A stretch of 64,000 nt of DNA from assembly GCF_018310695.1 (NCBI RefSeq), contig NZ_JAGXCY010000023.1:1-64000 (forward strand), in the 5' to 3' direction. A model generated the notes under the pieces. It searched no databases. It saw only the letters and a list, made by a program, of their open reading frames with translations, and had not been told where the DNA came from. This stretch comes from Paenibacillus sp. Marseille-Q4541 (lineage in GTDB: Bacteria > Bacillota > Bacilli > Paenibacillales > Paenibacillaceae). The position numbers and the translations under genes were made by a program. Positions 17,919 to 28,073 of this stretch are shown here, one piece after another (the stretch's first letter is position 1; every line of letters starts with the position of its first letter).

Positions 17919-18395
17919 ATGATCGCAATTACACACGTAGGCTTATCCGTTCCGGATCTTGATGAAGGAATAAGGTGGTATGAAGAAGTACTTGGTTTTG
18001 AGAAAATAGCAGGTCCATACTCCTTCAACCAGGAAGAAGAGCAAGAACATAATATGACAAATGATCTGCAAGGACAAAAGATTCGCAAGATGAGAAATGC
18101 TCATTTGACTTGTGGGAATCAGGTTGGACTTGAGTTGTTTGAATTTCAGGAACCGAGAAGAGAACAAGCGCCTAGAGGAAAATATGACGGCTTCTTTCAT
18201 TTATGTCTGCTGGTAGAAGATGTAGAAGCAGTTGCCCATAAAATTGAAACATCAGGAGGCAAAAAAACGAGCGACTTGTGGAATACAAGGGAAGGGAAAC
18301 CTTATTACTTACAGTATTGTGAGGATCCGTTCGGAAACATTTTGGAATTATATAATAAAAGTACAGAACTAATGTATGGAAATAAAGATAAGTAA
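17919..18395 (+). CDS. VOC superfamily (glyoxalase/dioxygenase-like) protein
   Basis: 158 residues with two paired beta-alpha-beta-beta-beta units. The first starts ITHVGLSVPDLDEGIRWYEEVLGF, a classic VOC opening with a metal-ligand His6. The second half has FFHLCLLVEDVEAVAHKIE and ends YYLQYCEDPFGNILELYN, carrying the second His and the Glu expected of a metal site. It could be a lactoylglutathione-lyase-like, dioxygenase-like or fosfomycin/bleomycin-type protein; the substrate is not told by sequence. GGAGG precedes ATG 17919. The neighbouring divergent oxidoreductase suggests reactive carbonyl handling. Confidence 0.82.
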   Translation: MIAITHVGLSVPDLDEGIRWYEEVLGFEKIAGPYSFNQEEEQEHNMTNDLQGQKIRKMRNAHLTCGNQVGLELFEFQEPRREQAPRGKYDGFFHLCLLVEDVEAVAHKIETSGGKKTSDLWNTREGKPYYLQYCEDPFGNILELYNKSTELMYGNKDK

Positions 18396-18418
18396 CATTT
18401 ATATAGTAGAAACATCAG

Positions 18419-18462
18419 AACTTCCACTTCGGCCTAGGGCCTGAACACGTGGGAGTTTTTTA
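18419..18462 (+). terminator. Terminator of the VOC gene
   Basis: AACTTCCAC pairs with GTGGGAGTT, with an inner GGCC/GGCC stem, followed by a T run. Confidence 0.7.
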
Positions 18463-18628
18463 TTATGTAGTCAATATCATCCGATAGTTATCTTTATCAG
18501 TTTTACTAATAGGTACTATAAGATGATTCTAATTGACCATCTATTACCAGCTGTGGTAGTTTCAGTGTAGACAAATAATTCTGATGAACTTACTGAGAAT
18601 TAAGTTCAATCATCCGAGGTGGATATTA

Positions 18629-20473
18629 TTGGAACTACAGGCGAATAACAGCCCATTTACTCAGGAACAGACTGAACTTTTAAATCGTTTATTGCCTACT
18701 CTATCACAAACCCAACTTATTTGGTTAAGCGGCTATATTACTGCCATTCAAGGTACTGGAATTCAAGTTACCTCGAGTGCTGGAGCAAGCAGTGCAGCTC
18801 AATTTATTACTGAGATCGCACCACCTGCTGCCCTGGATAGTAAAGAGGTTACCGTTCTTTTTGGTTCCCAAACGGGTAACAGTAGCGGACTAGCTAAAAA
18901 ATTGACCAAAAAGCTTGAGGAACAAGGATTTCAAGTGACTTTGAACTCCATGAGTGATTTCAAATCAAATCAACTTAAGAAAATCGAAAATCTCCTCATT
19001 ATTGTTAGCACTCATGGAGAAGGAGAACCGCCGGATAGTGCGATTGCATTCCACGAGTTTCTGAATAGTAAACGTGCTCCGAAGCTGGAACACCTGAATT
19101 TTTCCGTTCTTGCGTTGGGAGATACATCCTATGAATTTTTCTGTCAGACGGGTAAAGATTTTGATGAACGTCTCGCAGAGCTTGGCGGAAGCCGAATTAC
19201 CCCTCGTGTCGATTGTGATGTGGATTTTGATGAGTCTGCTGCTGAATGGATGAGTCAAGTGCTTGGAGCACTCGGACAGACATCTGCCGCGAGTTTAGTT
19301 TCCGTAAGCAGTGTAGGGGCAGCAGCGTCCGTTACTACTGAGTCAGCGTATTCCAGATCGAATCCGTTTCAAGCCGAAGTGCTTGAAAACTTGAATTTGA
19401 ACGGACGAGGATCCGATCGGGAAACGAGACATTTGGAATTATCACTCGAAGGTTCGGGTCTGACCTATGAGGCTGGAGACAGCCTTGGAATCTATCCGCA
19501 GAATCACCCGCAGCTGGTTGAAGATATCATTAACGCTTCGGGGTGGAATGCAGAAGAGTTAGTTCCCCTTTCCAAAAATAAGGGTGAGGTACCATTAAGG
19601 GAAGCTCTCCTTACACACTATGAAATTACCGTATTAACCAAGCCATTACTTGAGCAAATTGTGAAGATCACGGCAAATGCAGAACTTAGAAAATTGCTCG
19701 AACCGGGCAACGAACAACAGCTTCGCAGTTATGTCACGGAGCATGATTTATTGGACCTTATCCAAGATTATAAGCTTGAAGGAATTTCAGCTGTGAACTT
19801 CGTGTCTGTACTACGTAAGATTCCTGCTCGGCTGTACTCTATTGCAAGCAGCCCAAGTGCTTACCCGGATGAAGTACATTTGACAGTACGTACTGTTCGA
19901 TATGAACACAAAGGGCGGGGTCGCTACGGCGTATGTTCAACTCAGCTTGCAGAACGTACCGAGCCCGGTGAGGCACTCCCTGTGTTTATTCAGCAGAACG
20001 ATGGATTCAAGCTTCCAGAAAACCCTGATGCGCCTATTATTATGATTGGTCCGGGAACGGGTGTTGCGCCATTTAGAGCTTTTCTTGGCGAACGAGAAGA
20101 GAGCGGCAGCGAAGGGAAGAACTGGCTCTTCTATGGAGATCAGCACTTTGCTACCGATTTTCTCTATCAAGTAGAATGGCAACGCTGGCTGGCGGATGGC
20201 GTTCTGACCAATATGGATGTTGCCTTCTCGCGTGACACAGATCAGAAAGTGTATGTCCAGCATCGAATGCAGGAAAGAAGCCATGAAATCTATGAATGGT
20301 TGCAGCAAGGTGCTTACATCTATGTTTGTGGTGATGAGAAAAAAATGGCACACGATGTTCATTCCACACTTGCGACTATTCTTGTACTAGAAGGTGGCAT
20401 GACCATGGAACAAGCGACTGATTATTTGATCGAACTTCAACAGCAAAAACGATACCAACGTGATGTTTATTAA
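18629..20473 (+). CDS. cysJ: Assimilatory sulfite reductase flavoprotein (alpha subunit)
   Basis: 614 residues. TTG start at 18629 behind GAGGTGG; translation from there (MELQANNSPFTQEQTELLNR) aligns with the usual CysJ N-terminus, so the earlier ATG at 18584 is not preferred. It has a flavodoxin domain with FMN loop FGSQTGNSSGLAKKL, then a cytochrome P450 reductase-like FAD domain (RLYSIASSP) and an NADPH domain (IGPGTGVAPFRAFL, VCGDEKKMA). The C-terminal RYQRDVY is typical of CysJ. It passes electrons from NADPH to the CysI hemoprotein, which begins 31 bases after the stop, in the cytoplasmic sulfate assimilation pathway. No clear CymR box was seen upstream. Confidence 0.95.
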   Translation: MELQANNSPFTQEQTELLNRLLPTLSQTQLIWLSGYITAIQGTGIQVTSSAGASSAAQFITEIAPPAALDSKEVTVLFGSQTGNSSGLAKKLTKKLEEQGFQVTLNSMSDFKSNQLKKIENLLIIVSTHGEGEPPDSAIAFHEFLNSKRAPKLEHLNFSVLALGDTSYEFFCQTGKDFDERLAELGGSRITPRVDCDVDFDESAAEWMSQVLGALGQTSAASLVSVSSVGAAASVTTESAYSRSNPFQAEVLENLNLNGRGSDRETRHLELSLEGSGLTYEAGDSLGIYPQNHPQLVEDIINASGWNAEELVPLSKNKGEVPLREALLTHYEITVLTKPLLEQIVKITANAELRKLLEPGNEQQLRSYVTEHDLLDLIQDYKLEGISAVNFVSVLRKIPARLYSIASSPSAYPDEVHLTVRTVRYEHKGRGRYGVCSTQLAERTEPGEALPVFIQQNDGFKLPENPDAPIIMIGPGTGVAPFRAFLGEREESGSEGKNWLFYGDQHFATDFLYQVEWQRWLADGVLTNMDVAFSRDTDQKVYVQHRMQERSHEIYEWLQQGAYIYVCGDEKKMAHDVHSTLATILVLEGGMTMEQATDYLIELQQQKRYQRDVY

Positions 20474-20504
20474 GTCTTCATAGATACCGAGAGGAGATAT
20501 CAGC

Positions 20505-22229
20505 ATGACCTTGAATGAACTTTATCCACCTCAGAATGCGCCTCACAGCGATGTCGAGGAAATTAAACGTCGCAGTGATTTTTTACGGGGCAGTCTTGTA
20601 GAAACGTTAAAAGATCCAATCACTGGTTCCATTCCGGAAGATGACAATAGATTAATGAAACATCACGGAAGCTATATGCAGGATGATCGTGATCTACGTA
20701 ACGAACGTGCAAAACAAAAGCTAGAACCAGCCTACCAGTTCATGCTTCGGGTTCGTGCTTCAGGCGGGGTCGTTACGCCAGAGCAATGGCTTATGATGGA
20801 TCGTATTTCACACAAATATGGCAATGATACGATCCGTTTAACAACGCGTCAGTCTTTTCAGCTCCATGGTGTGCTGAAATGGAATCTGAAAAATACGATT
20901 CGTGAAGTAAACGATGCGCTACTTAGTACTTTGGCTGCATGCGGTGATGTGAACCGTAACGTGATGTGTAATCCGAATCCGTATCAGTCCGAAGTACACG
21001 AAGAAGTATATGAATGGGCTCGTAAAGTAAGTGATCATCTCGATCCGAGAACGCGTGCTTATCACGAAATCTGGTTGGATGAAGAGAAAGTGATTGATAG
21101 TCGTGATAACGAATGGGAACAGGAACCGATTTATGGAGCTGTTTACTTACCACGTAAGTTCAAAATCGGTATTGCCGTACCTCCATCCAACGATGTAGAT
21201 GTTTTTTCTCAAGATCTGGGGTTCATTGCTATCGTGGAAGACGGTAAACTTAAAGGTTTCAATGTCTCCGCTGGAGGCGGAATGGGGATGTCCCATGGAG
21301 ACAACAAAACTTATCCGCAAGTCGGCAAAGTCATTGGTTTCTGCACACCGGAGCAAATGGTTGATGTTGCTGAGAAGATTGTTACTATACAGCGAGATTA
21401 TGGTGACCGTGCAGTTCGGAAGCATGCTCGTTTCAAATATACGATAGATGATCGCGGTATAGATTGGTTAAAAAATGAACTTACAGCGCGTTTAGGCTAT
21501 GCACTTGAAGCTCCTCGCGTATTTGAATTTGATCACAATGGTGATCGTTATGGCTGGGTCAAAGGAAGTAATGGGAAATGGCACTTTACGATGTTTATCC
21601 AGAACGGTCGTATTGTGGACCTTGAGGATTATCCGCTGATGACAGGTCTACGAGAAATTGCCAAGATCCACAAAGGTGATTTTCGTCTGACTGCCAATCA
21701 GAATCTGATCATCGGAAATGTAGGCAACAAGAGCAAGAAAAAGATTGAAAAGTTAATTCAAGATTACGGCTTAACGGATGGACTTCATTATTCAGCTCTT
21801 CGCAGAAGTTCTATGGCTTGTGTTGCTCTTCCTACGTGCGGTCTAGCAATGGCAGAATCGGAACGTTATTTACCATCGTTAATGGATAAAATCGAGCCCA
21901 TGCTTGAACGCAATGGACTTCGGGATAAAGAAATTGTGATTCGAATGACGGGATGCCCGAACGGATGCGCTCGGCCCATGTTGGCAGAACTTTCATTTAT
22001 CGGAAAAGGCCCCGGGAAATATAACATGTATCTGGGCGGAGCACATAATGGGTCTCGTTTAAACAAGCTCTTTAAGGAAAATATCGGGGAAGCAGAGATC
22101 TTGGAATCTCTTGAACCGATGATCACCCGATATGCTGTAGAGCGTGAGGATGGAGAGCATTTCGGTGATTACGTCATCCGTGCTGAGTATGTTCAACCTG
22201 TATATGATGGTCAACAATTTCATGCGTAA
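20505..22229 (+). CDS. cysI: Assimilatory sulfite reductase hemoprotein (beta subunit)
   Basis: 574 residues, the usual CysI length. The siroheme and 4Fe-4S ligands are visible as Cys439 and Cys445 ([14 protein letters not shown]) and Cys484 and Cys488 ([11 protein letters not shown]). The [13 protein letters not shown] and [14 protein letters not shown] strands that bind siroheme and sulfite are intact. It reduces sulfite to sulfide with six electrons from CysJ. GAGAGGAG precedes ATG 20505. It is translated from the same message as cysJ and followed by a strong terminator. Confidence 0.96.
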   Translation: MTLNELYPPQNAPHSDVEEIKRRSDFLRGSLVETLKDPITGSIPEDDNRLMKHHGSYMQDDRDLRNERAKQKLEPAYQFMLRVRASGGVVTPEQWLMMDRISHKYGNDTIRLTTRQSFQLHGVLKWNLKNTIREVNDALLSTLAACGDVNRNVMCNPNPYQSEVHEEVYEWARKVSDHLDPRTRAYHEIWLDEEKVIDSRDNEWEQEPIYGAVYLPRKFKIGIAVPPSNDVDVFSQDLGFIAIVEDGKLKGFNVSAGGGMGMSHGDNKTYPQVGKVIGFCTPEQMVDVAEKIVTIQRDYGDRAVRKHARFKYTIDDRGIDWLKNELTARLGYALEAPRVFEFDHNGDRYGWVKGSNGKWHFTMFIQNGRIVDLEDYPLMTGLREIAKIHKGDFRLTANQNLIIGNVGNKSKKKIEKLIQDYGLTDGLHYSALRRSSMACVALPTCGLAMAESERYLPSLMDKIEPMLERNGLRDKEIVIRMTGCPNGCARPMLAELSFIGKGPGKYNMYLGGAHNGSRLNKLFKENIGEAEILESLEPMITRYAVEREDGEHFGDYVIRAEYVQPVYDGQQFHA

Positions 22230-22239
22230 TTTCTAGTAC

Positions 22240-22270
22240 AAAGAGGTACCTTTATAGGTGCCTCTTTTTT
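22240..22270 (+). terminator. Terminator of cysJI
   Basis: AAAGAGGTACCT pairs with AGGTGCCTCTTT around TTAT, followed by a T run. Confidence 0.85.
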
Positions 22271-22309
22271 ATGTAGATTTTATATCTCTCTCTTGCAGGG
22301 ATTCAGTAA

Positions 22310-22668
22310 GGTAAATTGATTGTTGGTGCCGGAGACAGCGTGTTCTATGTGATCCGATTACAGGACAAGGGACGAATACGGCTTCGTACTCGGCAGATGT
22401 CTTGTTAGGTACTCTTTTAGATTATAAGGATAAGGTATGGGATGAAGAGCTCGGAATCGAATATTGGAGACGGGCAAAGCCCTACATTACTGCCATGACG
22501 GAGTGGACAAATGCCATGACCGGCGATTTGCCTGAGCATATTATCGGTACGTTAGTAAAAGGCGGGAGTGATCAGCATATTGCAAACCAAGTTGCTGAAT
22601 GGTTCGAGAACCCGCTTAAAGCTCATGAAGCTTTCTTCTTAGATTCTTCTCTCCACACCCAATCTTAA
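22310..22668 (+). pseudogene. C-terminal remnant of an FAD-dependent monooxygenase
   Basis: The frame opens after a stop with VGAGDSV, shifts frame near 22341-22352, and continues as DPITGQGTNTASYSADVLLG and a helical tail to 22668. The GDSV...DPITGQGTN pattern is the second FAD-binding motif of PHBH-fold flavin monooxygenases, closest in feel to styrene/indole monooxygenases. The N-terminal two thirds, including the dinucleotide GXGXXG motif, are missing. An 88-codon ATG frame at 22402-22668 exists but covers only this fragment, so I call it a remnant rather than a gene. Confidence 0.65.
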
Positions 22669-22681
22669 TTCTCACACCAAT

Positions 22682-22718
22682 TAACGTGTCTGTCCAAAGT
22701 GACGGCACGTTTTTATTG
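22682..22718 (+). terminator. Terminator after the monooxygenase remnant
   Basis: AACGTGTCTGTC pairs with GACGGCACGTT, then a T run. The terminator has survived the decay of its gene. Confidence 0.65.
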
Positions 22719-22849
22719 TTTGTGAGACAAACAATAAATCGTTGAAAATACATAAGGATAATGGTAACGTATGCGATGATGCTCAGCCCGTTCTAAAGCA
22801 ATGTTCCCAAAATACATATTACATCACACGTTGAGGGTGGTAATTTCAC

Positions 22850-24058
22850 ATGGCGACATTTTTTCTCGTTATCATTTATCTTTCTTTTATTAGCTTAGGT
22901 ATACCTGATTCCTTGCTTGGTGTGGCCTGGCCGGTCATGCAGCCGGATATCGGGGCATCTTTTGAATCGGCAGGACTCTTGTCCATGGTGATCGCAGGAG
23001 GAACGATCGTATCCAGTCTCGTTAGCGGCAGTATAATTGAGAGACTGGGTACAGGTAGAGTAACATTGATCAGCTGTATGATGACAGCAGGTGCACTATT
23101 GGGGTTTTCCTTTGCTCCATCACTGGTGTGGCTCATTTTGTTGGCGATTCCACTTGGGCTAGGCGGAGGAGCGGTTGATGCAGGACTTAATCATTATGTT
23201 GCTTCTCATTACAAAGCGCATCATATGAGCTGGCTTCATTGTTTCTGGGGCGTAGGAGCTACGACAGGACCCATCATTATGTCTTTTTACATCGCCAGTC
23301 AAGGCTGGAGAAGTGGGTATACTGCTGTTGCAATCATACAGTTCGGCCTCGTAATCTTACTTTTTGTGACACTTCCGCTTTGGAAAAAGGTAGCGACACT
23401 GCATCAGACTTCTGATCCACAACAAGGCAACAGTAATGATTCTATAGTCGAGGGGGCAAATCAAGAGGCTGATCCTGCCCGTTCAAGAGTGAAACCACTT
23501 CACATTAAAGGTGTGAAAGTTACGCTCATCGCTTTTTTATTCTATTGCGGTGTAGAAATGACTGTAGGGTTATGGGGAGCGAGCTTTTTGGTAGGAACGA
23601 AAGAGTTATCTGTTGAAACAGCTGCCACATGGGTATCCATGTATTATGGAGGAATTACCGTGGGTAGACTGGTTACGGGGTTTATTACGTTAAAAGTTAG
23701 CAATCGGACATTAATCCGTCTTGGGCAAATGACTGCGCTTAGCGGTGCGGTGCTGTTGTTGCTGCCACTAGATAGCATTTTTGCCCTCATTGGACTCATT
23801 TTGATCGGTTTGGGGCTGGCCCCGATTTATCCATGCTTACTGCATGAAACGCCAATCCGTTTTGGCAAGGAGCATTCTTCTCGTATTATGGGATACCAAA
23901 TGGCTGTTGCTTATACGGGAACGACCGTTTTACCTCCTTTGTTCGGCGTTCTTGCTTCAGAGTGGACGATTGCCTTGTTTCCGGTGGTGGTTTTCATTTT
24001 TATTGCTGTAATGTTTATTGGGTCTGAGAAAGTTAATCGTACGATTCAACATCATTAA
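22850..24058 (+). CDS. Major facilitator superfamily transporter
   Basis: 402 residues with about 12 membrane segments and a hydrophilic central loop (about residues 180-222). Family marks are LGIPDSLLGVAWPVM in helix 1 and the loop 2-3 motif SGSIIERLGTGRVTL. The pattern resembles FucP-like and YfkF-like MFS permeases. Substrate and direction are unknown. GAGGGTGG lies upstream of ATG 22850. The AlkC gene starts 21 bases after its stop, so both are probably cotranscribed, although no functional link is obvious. Confidence 0.85.
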   Translation: MATFFLVIIYLSFISLGIPDSLLGVAWPVMQPDIGASFESAGLLSMVIAGGTIVSSLVSGSIIERLGTGRVTLISCMMTAGALLGFSFAPSLVWLILLAIPLGLGGGAVDAGLNHYVASHYKAHHMSWLHCFWGVGATTGPIIMSFYIASQGWRSGYTAVAIIQFGLVILLFVTLPLWKKVATLHQTSDPQQGNSNDSIVEGANQEADPARSRVKPLHIKGVKVTLIAFLFYCGVEMTVGLWGASFLVGTKELSVETAATWVSMYYGGITVGRLVTGFITLKVSNRTLIRLGQMTALSGAVLLLLPLDSIFALIGLILIGLGLAPIYPCLLHETPIRFGKEHSSRIMGYQMAVAYTGTTVLPPLFGVLASEWTIALFPVVVFIFIAVMFIGSEKVNRTIQHH

Positions 24059-24079
24059 TTTCAAAAGGACGTGTTAATA

Positions 24080-25195
24080 GTGGCTGAACCACTTAAAAAT
24101 ATATATAGTGAAGCTTTCTTACATCAGTTCGGTCTAACCATTTCCGCTGCTTATGCTTCATTTCCGGTAGAGGCTTTTATTCAACAAGTGATGGATGACA
24201 AGTGGGAGGAGAAAGCTTTAAAGGAACGAATGCGGACAATCACTCATGCGATGGGCACCTTTTTGCCTGAACGTTATGAGGAAGCAATCGAGATTTTATT
24301 TACAGTCCATGAATCCTGCTCTGGATTTGCTTATCTAGTCATGCCGGATTTTGTGGAAGTATACGGTCAAGAGGAAAAGCATTGGGATCTTTCTATGCAG
24401 GCATTGGAAAAGTTCACACAGCACTCTTCTGCTGAATTTGCCGTAAGGCCATTTATTATTCATGATCCTGAGCGAATGATGAAGCAAATGATGGAATGGT
24501 CTTTTCATCCGGTAGATCATGTAAGACGTCTTGCCAGTGAAGGATGCAGACCACGTCTGCCTTGGGGACAAGCACTGACGATGTTTAAACAAGATCCAGC
24601 ACCCATTCTACCGATTTTGGAGCAATTAAAAGCAGACCCATCCCTGTATGTGCGCAAAAGTGTAGCAAATAACTTAAATGATATCGCCAAAGATCACCCA
24701 AATATCGTAATCGAAACCGCACGCCGCTGGATTGGGAATGACACGCATACCGACTGGATTGTGAGACATGCCTGCAGAACATTAATTCGTAAAGCAGAAC
24801 CGGAGGTCATGGCTCTGTTCGGATACGCTGAATCTACAGAAGGTTCAAGCCTAACAACAGAGGCCCACATCACTGCTGATCCATTCATTCTGCACATTGG
24901 TGATAGCGGAAGTCTCAGCTATCAATTGGTTGTACGTGAAGGAGATTCAGCTCGGCTACGCATTGAATATGGTATTGATTTTGTAAAGTCTAGTGGACAA
25001 GTTTCACGAAAGAAATTTTTGCTGTCTGATAAAACCGTACCCGGCGGCTCTCGTCTAAGTGGATCTAGAACACATCGCTGGTCTGATCTGACGACACGTC
25101 GACATTATGCCGGGCTACATCAAATCGTACTTCTTATTAACGGGCAGGAAGTTGCCTACACTGAGATCCAGTTGGAGCCTTCGAACCTTCTATAA
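24080..25195 (+). CDS. AlkC-type DNA alkylation repair glycosylase with C-terminal Ig-like domain
   Basis: 371 residues. The N-terminal about 255 residues form HEAT-like repeats of the AlkC/AlkD DNA glycosylase superfamily, with the hallmark HVRRLASEGCRPRLPWG (about residues 151-167) and the repeat SLYVRKSVANNLNDIAKDHP. Residues about 270-371 look like an all-beta Ig-like domain, known to be appended in some AlkC proteins. The family removes 3-methyladenine-type lesions without flipping the base. GTG 24080 is chosen because AAAAGGA lies ten bases upstream; GTG 24071 would be too close. It is probably cotranscribed with the MFS gene. Confidence 0.85.
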   Translation: MAEPLKNIYSEAFLHQFGLTISAAYASFPVEAFIQQVMDDKWEEKALKERMRTITHAMGTFLPERYEEAIEILFTVHESCSGFAYLVMPDFVEVYGQEEKHWDLSMQALEKFTQHSSAEFAVRPFIIHDPERMMKQMMEWSFHPVDHVRRLASEGCRPRLPWGQALTMFKQDPAPILPILEQLKADPSLYVRKSVANNLNDIAKDHPNIVIETARRWIGNDTHTDWIVRHACRTLIRKAEPEVMALFGYAESTEGSSLTTEAHITADPFILHIGDSGSLSYQLVVREGDSARLRIEYGIDFVKSSGQVSRKKFLLSDKTVPGGSRLSGSRTHRWSDLTTRRHYAGLHQIVLLINGQEVAYTEIQLEPSNLL

Positions 25196-25220
25196 CGCTA
25201 GAAGGTACATATGAAACGAG

Positions 25221-25254
25221 AAGACTGCTTATTTATGAGTAGTCTTTTTTTGTA
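25221..25254 (+). terminator. Terminator of the MFS-alkC unit
   Basis: AAGACTGCT pairs with AGTAGTCTT around TATTTATG, with a seven-T tail. Confidence 0.8.
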
Positions 25255-25408
25255 TCATGTAAAGTTTCTAGCAAACCTTTCATCCAGCGTAAATAGATAG
25301 AGACAACAGAAGAAGGAATGATTAGAATATATACTAAAAAAATGTAATCTGTAGAATTCCACAAGAATGATGTTGGTGAACAATAAGGGAGAGGTGGTGG
25401 AGTTTGAT

Positions 25409-27205
25409 ATGAGAAATAAAAAATTAGTACATCAAATCTTTCGGCCGCTGCATTCCATCGTTGTGCAGCTTTTTTTGTTGTTTTTTATTGGGATGACAGT
25501 TCCTGTCCTCGTTATGGGATTCCTGTCCTATGAGAAATCAGCCTCCATTGTTGAAGAACAAGTCAGTAAAGTAGCCTCCCTTACGATTACACAGGTGAGC
25601 GACAAACTCGACATGTTGTTCAAGAAGATTGATGATTCCTCTATGATGCTGCTTAGCAACAAGGTTGTACACAGTATTTTGGAGGAAAAAGACGCCGATC
25701 TATATGCGAGTACACTAAAGGTAAAGGAAGGAAAAGATTTTCTCACCTCTGTCATGATCAATTCACCTGAAATTCTAGATATTTATATTTTTGATATTAA
25801 GCAACAAAATTCAGTGCTGAGTGCCGATTCTTTCAATTCTCCCCCTGATCACAGTAATTCATGGTGGTATCAAGAGATTGTAAAGGCGAATGGATCACCT
25901 GTATGGTTCGGACTGACCGAAACCTCTTATTTGAAACAAGCTGAAATGGGTTTTCCGGTATTTGGATTAGGACGAGCCATTCGAAGCTGGGAATCAGGTG
26001 AGATCATTGGCGTCATGTTCTTTGAGATTATGGGCGATGTACTTATCAAAGAACTGGACAAGGTTCAGTTTGGTGAAACGGGTTACGTGGTCATCACCAA
26101 TGACGAGAAGCAATATTTCTATCATCCGGACAAGAACATGTATGGGAAAATCAGTGAATTGAAACTTCCGTTACAGATGATGCAATTTCATGAAGGAACG
26201 AAAAGTACCCTCATGATTCCTGAGAAACTTGATAACGGGTGGTATGTTCATGGTATCGTCCCTCTAGAAGAATTGACTGCTGATTCAGCCAGTATACGGA
26301 ATTTTACGGTATGGATTGTGTTTGTTGCGATTTTGTTGGCTATAGGGGTGGGATACTATGCCACCTTAAAAATCGGAAATCCCTTAGTCCAACTCAGCAG
26401 GTTAATGCGAATGGGTGAAGAAGGGGACTTAACTGTACGGAGCAGGAATGTCGGCCAGAATGAAATTGGACAACTGGGAAGAAGTTTTAACAAAATGATT
26501 GAGCAGATTAATGTACTGATACACCGCATTGCCAGTGAAGAACGAGAGAAGAAAAAGGCGGAAATTCGGGCACTGCGCTATCAAATCAATCCCCATTTTC
26601 TATATAATACGCTGAATTCGATCCGCTGGCTTGCCAAACTAAACCGCGTACAAGAGGTAGATCACACCGTAACGACACTAGTCCATCTATTAGAAGGGAG
26701 CCTGGAACGAAATGGTGTATTCATCAGACTTGGAGATGAGCTGGATCTATTAAGAAAATATATGATTATACAAGAGTATCGATATGATCATATGATTCAT
26801 CTACAAATTACTTGTTCTAAACAATTAGAAGAATTGCCGATCCCTCGAATGTTGTTGCAGCCTATTGTAGAGAACGCTATTTTTCATGGAATTGCACCCA
26901 AAGATGACGAGGGTTCGATTCATATTCAAGTAGAACAAAAAGGAACGGATATTCTAATTATCATTGAAGACGATGGCATAGGAATGAGTAAGGAACGTGC
27001 ACATCAAATTTTGGCCGATGATGGAGATCGTCTGAACCAGGGCATGATCAATATCGGGATACGGCATGTGAATCAGACAGTAAAACTTTATTATGGCGAA
27101 GAGTATGGAGTTCAGGTGGAGAGTGAAGAAGGCAGTAGAACACGAGTGGTCATTACACTATCAACAATGAGGAGGGAACCGAATGTACAAAGTACTGCTG
27201 GTTGA
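25409..27205 (+). CDS. YesM-type sensor histidine kinase
   Basis: 598 residues. One N-terminal membrane helix, a roughly 250-residue extracellular dCache-like sensor, a second helix, a HAMP linker (GNPLVQLSRLMRMGEEGDL), then a His_kinase domain with phospho-acceptor His396 in RYQINPHFLYNTLNSIRW and an ATP-binding lid (IEDDGIGMSKE). This is the LytS/YesM class that pairs with AraC-type response regulators to control carbohydrate uptake genes. The start at ATG 25409 follows GGTGGTGGAG; the frame extends back to 25367 without a good ribosome site. It overlaps the next gene by 23 bases, indicating coupled translation. The adjacent melibiose-type operon is the probable target. Confidence 0.9.
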   Translation: MRNKKLVHQIFRPLHSIVVQLFLLFFIGMTVPVLVMGFLSYEKSASIVEEQVSKVASLTITQVSDKLDMLFKKIDDSSMMLLSNKVVHSILEEKDADLYASTLKVKEGKDFLTSVMINSPEILDIYIFDIKQQNSVLSADSFNSPPDHSNSWWYQEIVKANGSPVWFGLTETSYLKQAEMGFPVFGLGRAIRSWESGEIIGVMFFEIMGDVLIKELDKVQFGETGYVVITNDEKQYFYHPDKNMYGKISELKLPLQMMQFHEGTKSTLMIPEKLDNGWYVHGIVPLEELTADSASIRNFTVWIVFVAILLAIGVGYYATLKIGNPLVQLSRLMRMGEEGDLTVRSRNVGQNEIGQLGRSFNKMIEQINVLIHRIASEEREKKKAEIRALRYQINPHFLYNTLNSIRWLAKLNRVQEVDHTVTTLVHLLEGSLERNGVFIRLGDELDLLRKYMIIQEYRYDHMIHLQITCSKQLEELPIPRMLLQPIVENAIFHGIAPKDDEGSIHIQVEQKGTDILIIIEDDGIGMSKERAHQILADDGDRLNQGMINIGIRHVNQTVKLYYGEEYGVQVESEEGSRTRVVITLSTMRREPNVQSTAG

Positions 27206-28007
27206 TGATGAGAAGATCGCTAGAATGGGGCTTCGGGCTACTTTTGATTGGGAAGGCAACGGATTTCATGTCGTAGGTGAAGCAGCGAATGGTCAAAAGG
27301 CGATGCGTTGGGTTGAGAATCGGGAGGTAGATATTTTAATAACGGATATCGCTATGCCTGTGATGAATGGTCTGGAGCTGACTCGTATTACGAAGGAATT
27401 CTGTCCTTGGGCGCAGGTGCTCCTTTTAAGCTGTCATAGCGATTTTGAATATGTAAGAGAAGGGATCAGACTCGGCGCCTCCGATTATATGTTGAAACCG
27501 ACTCTCAATGAAGATGCCCTAAAATCACTGCTGATCTGTATGCGGGGCAGGATTGATCTGGAGAAACGAAATTTGCAAATCTTAAATGAATATAGAGAGA
27601 AGGAAGCAAGCCAGTTCAAGAAACCAGCAGAAAAAAATAGCAAATCCGTTCCTCCTATTCCACCGGAAGAGACATTACATGAACGTATAGTGACCCAAGC
27701 TACTTCCTATATTAAACTCCATTACCACAAAGGTATTTCACTTCAGGAGGTAGCAAGTCACGTATCGGTGAGTCGGAACTACTTTTGTGAGATGTTTAAA
27801 CGGGTTACCGGACAAAATTTTACTCATTATCTCATTGAATTAAGGATTAATCGAGCAGCCGAACTGCTCACTACATCCTCCCTAAAAGTGTACGAAGTAG
27901 CGGAACAAGTTGGATTCAATGATGTCAAACACTTTAGTAAGCAGTTTAAAAAATGCACAGGGATGTCACCTGCAGAATATCAAGGACTGTACCTCAAAAC
28001 TAAATAA
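27183..28007 (+). CDS. YesN-type response regulator with AraC DNA-binding domain
   Basis: 274 residues. The receiver domain has the acidic pair Asp8-Asp9, phospho-acceptor Asp55 (LITDIAMPVMNG) and Lys104 in the MLKPTLNE loop. After a short linker come two AraC helix-turn-helix units (about residues 168-272, ISLQEVASHVSVSRNYFCEMF and VYEVAEQVGFNDVKHFSKQF). It is shorter than many YesN proteins, which carry a long middle region. GAGGAGGG precedes ATG 27183 inside the kinase gene. It likely activates the transport operon 154 bases downstream when the kinase senses the sugar. Confidence 0.92.
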   Translation: MYKVLLVDDEKIARMGLRATFDWEGNGFHVVGEAANGQKAMRWVENREVDILITDIAMPVMNGLELTRITKEFCPWAQVLLLSCHSDFEYVREGIRLGASDYMLKPTLNEDALKSLLICMRGRIDLEKRNLQILNEYREKEASQFKKPAEKNSKSVPPIPPEETLHERIVTQATSYIKLHYHKGISLQEVASHVSVSRNYFCEMFKRVTGQNFTHYLIELRINRAAELLTTSSLKVYEVAEQVGFNDVKHFSKQFKKCTGMSPAEYQGLYLKTK

Positions 28008-28073
28008 GGGAACATCGGAAAACAACACACCAGTTCGGAACATAAGCCGTTCATTTCATATCTCTCTCTATTT

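Noticed and set aside
22402-22668. 88-residue ORF as an intact gene
   Set aside because: The coding similarity extends upstream of its ATG and breaks by frameshift at the FAD motif, so it is a fragment of a larger flavoprotein.
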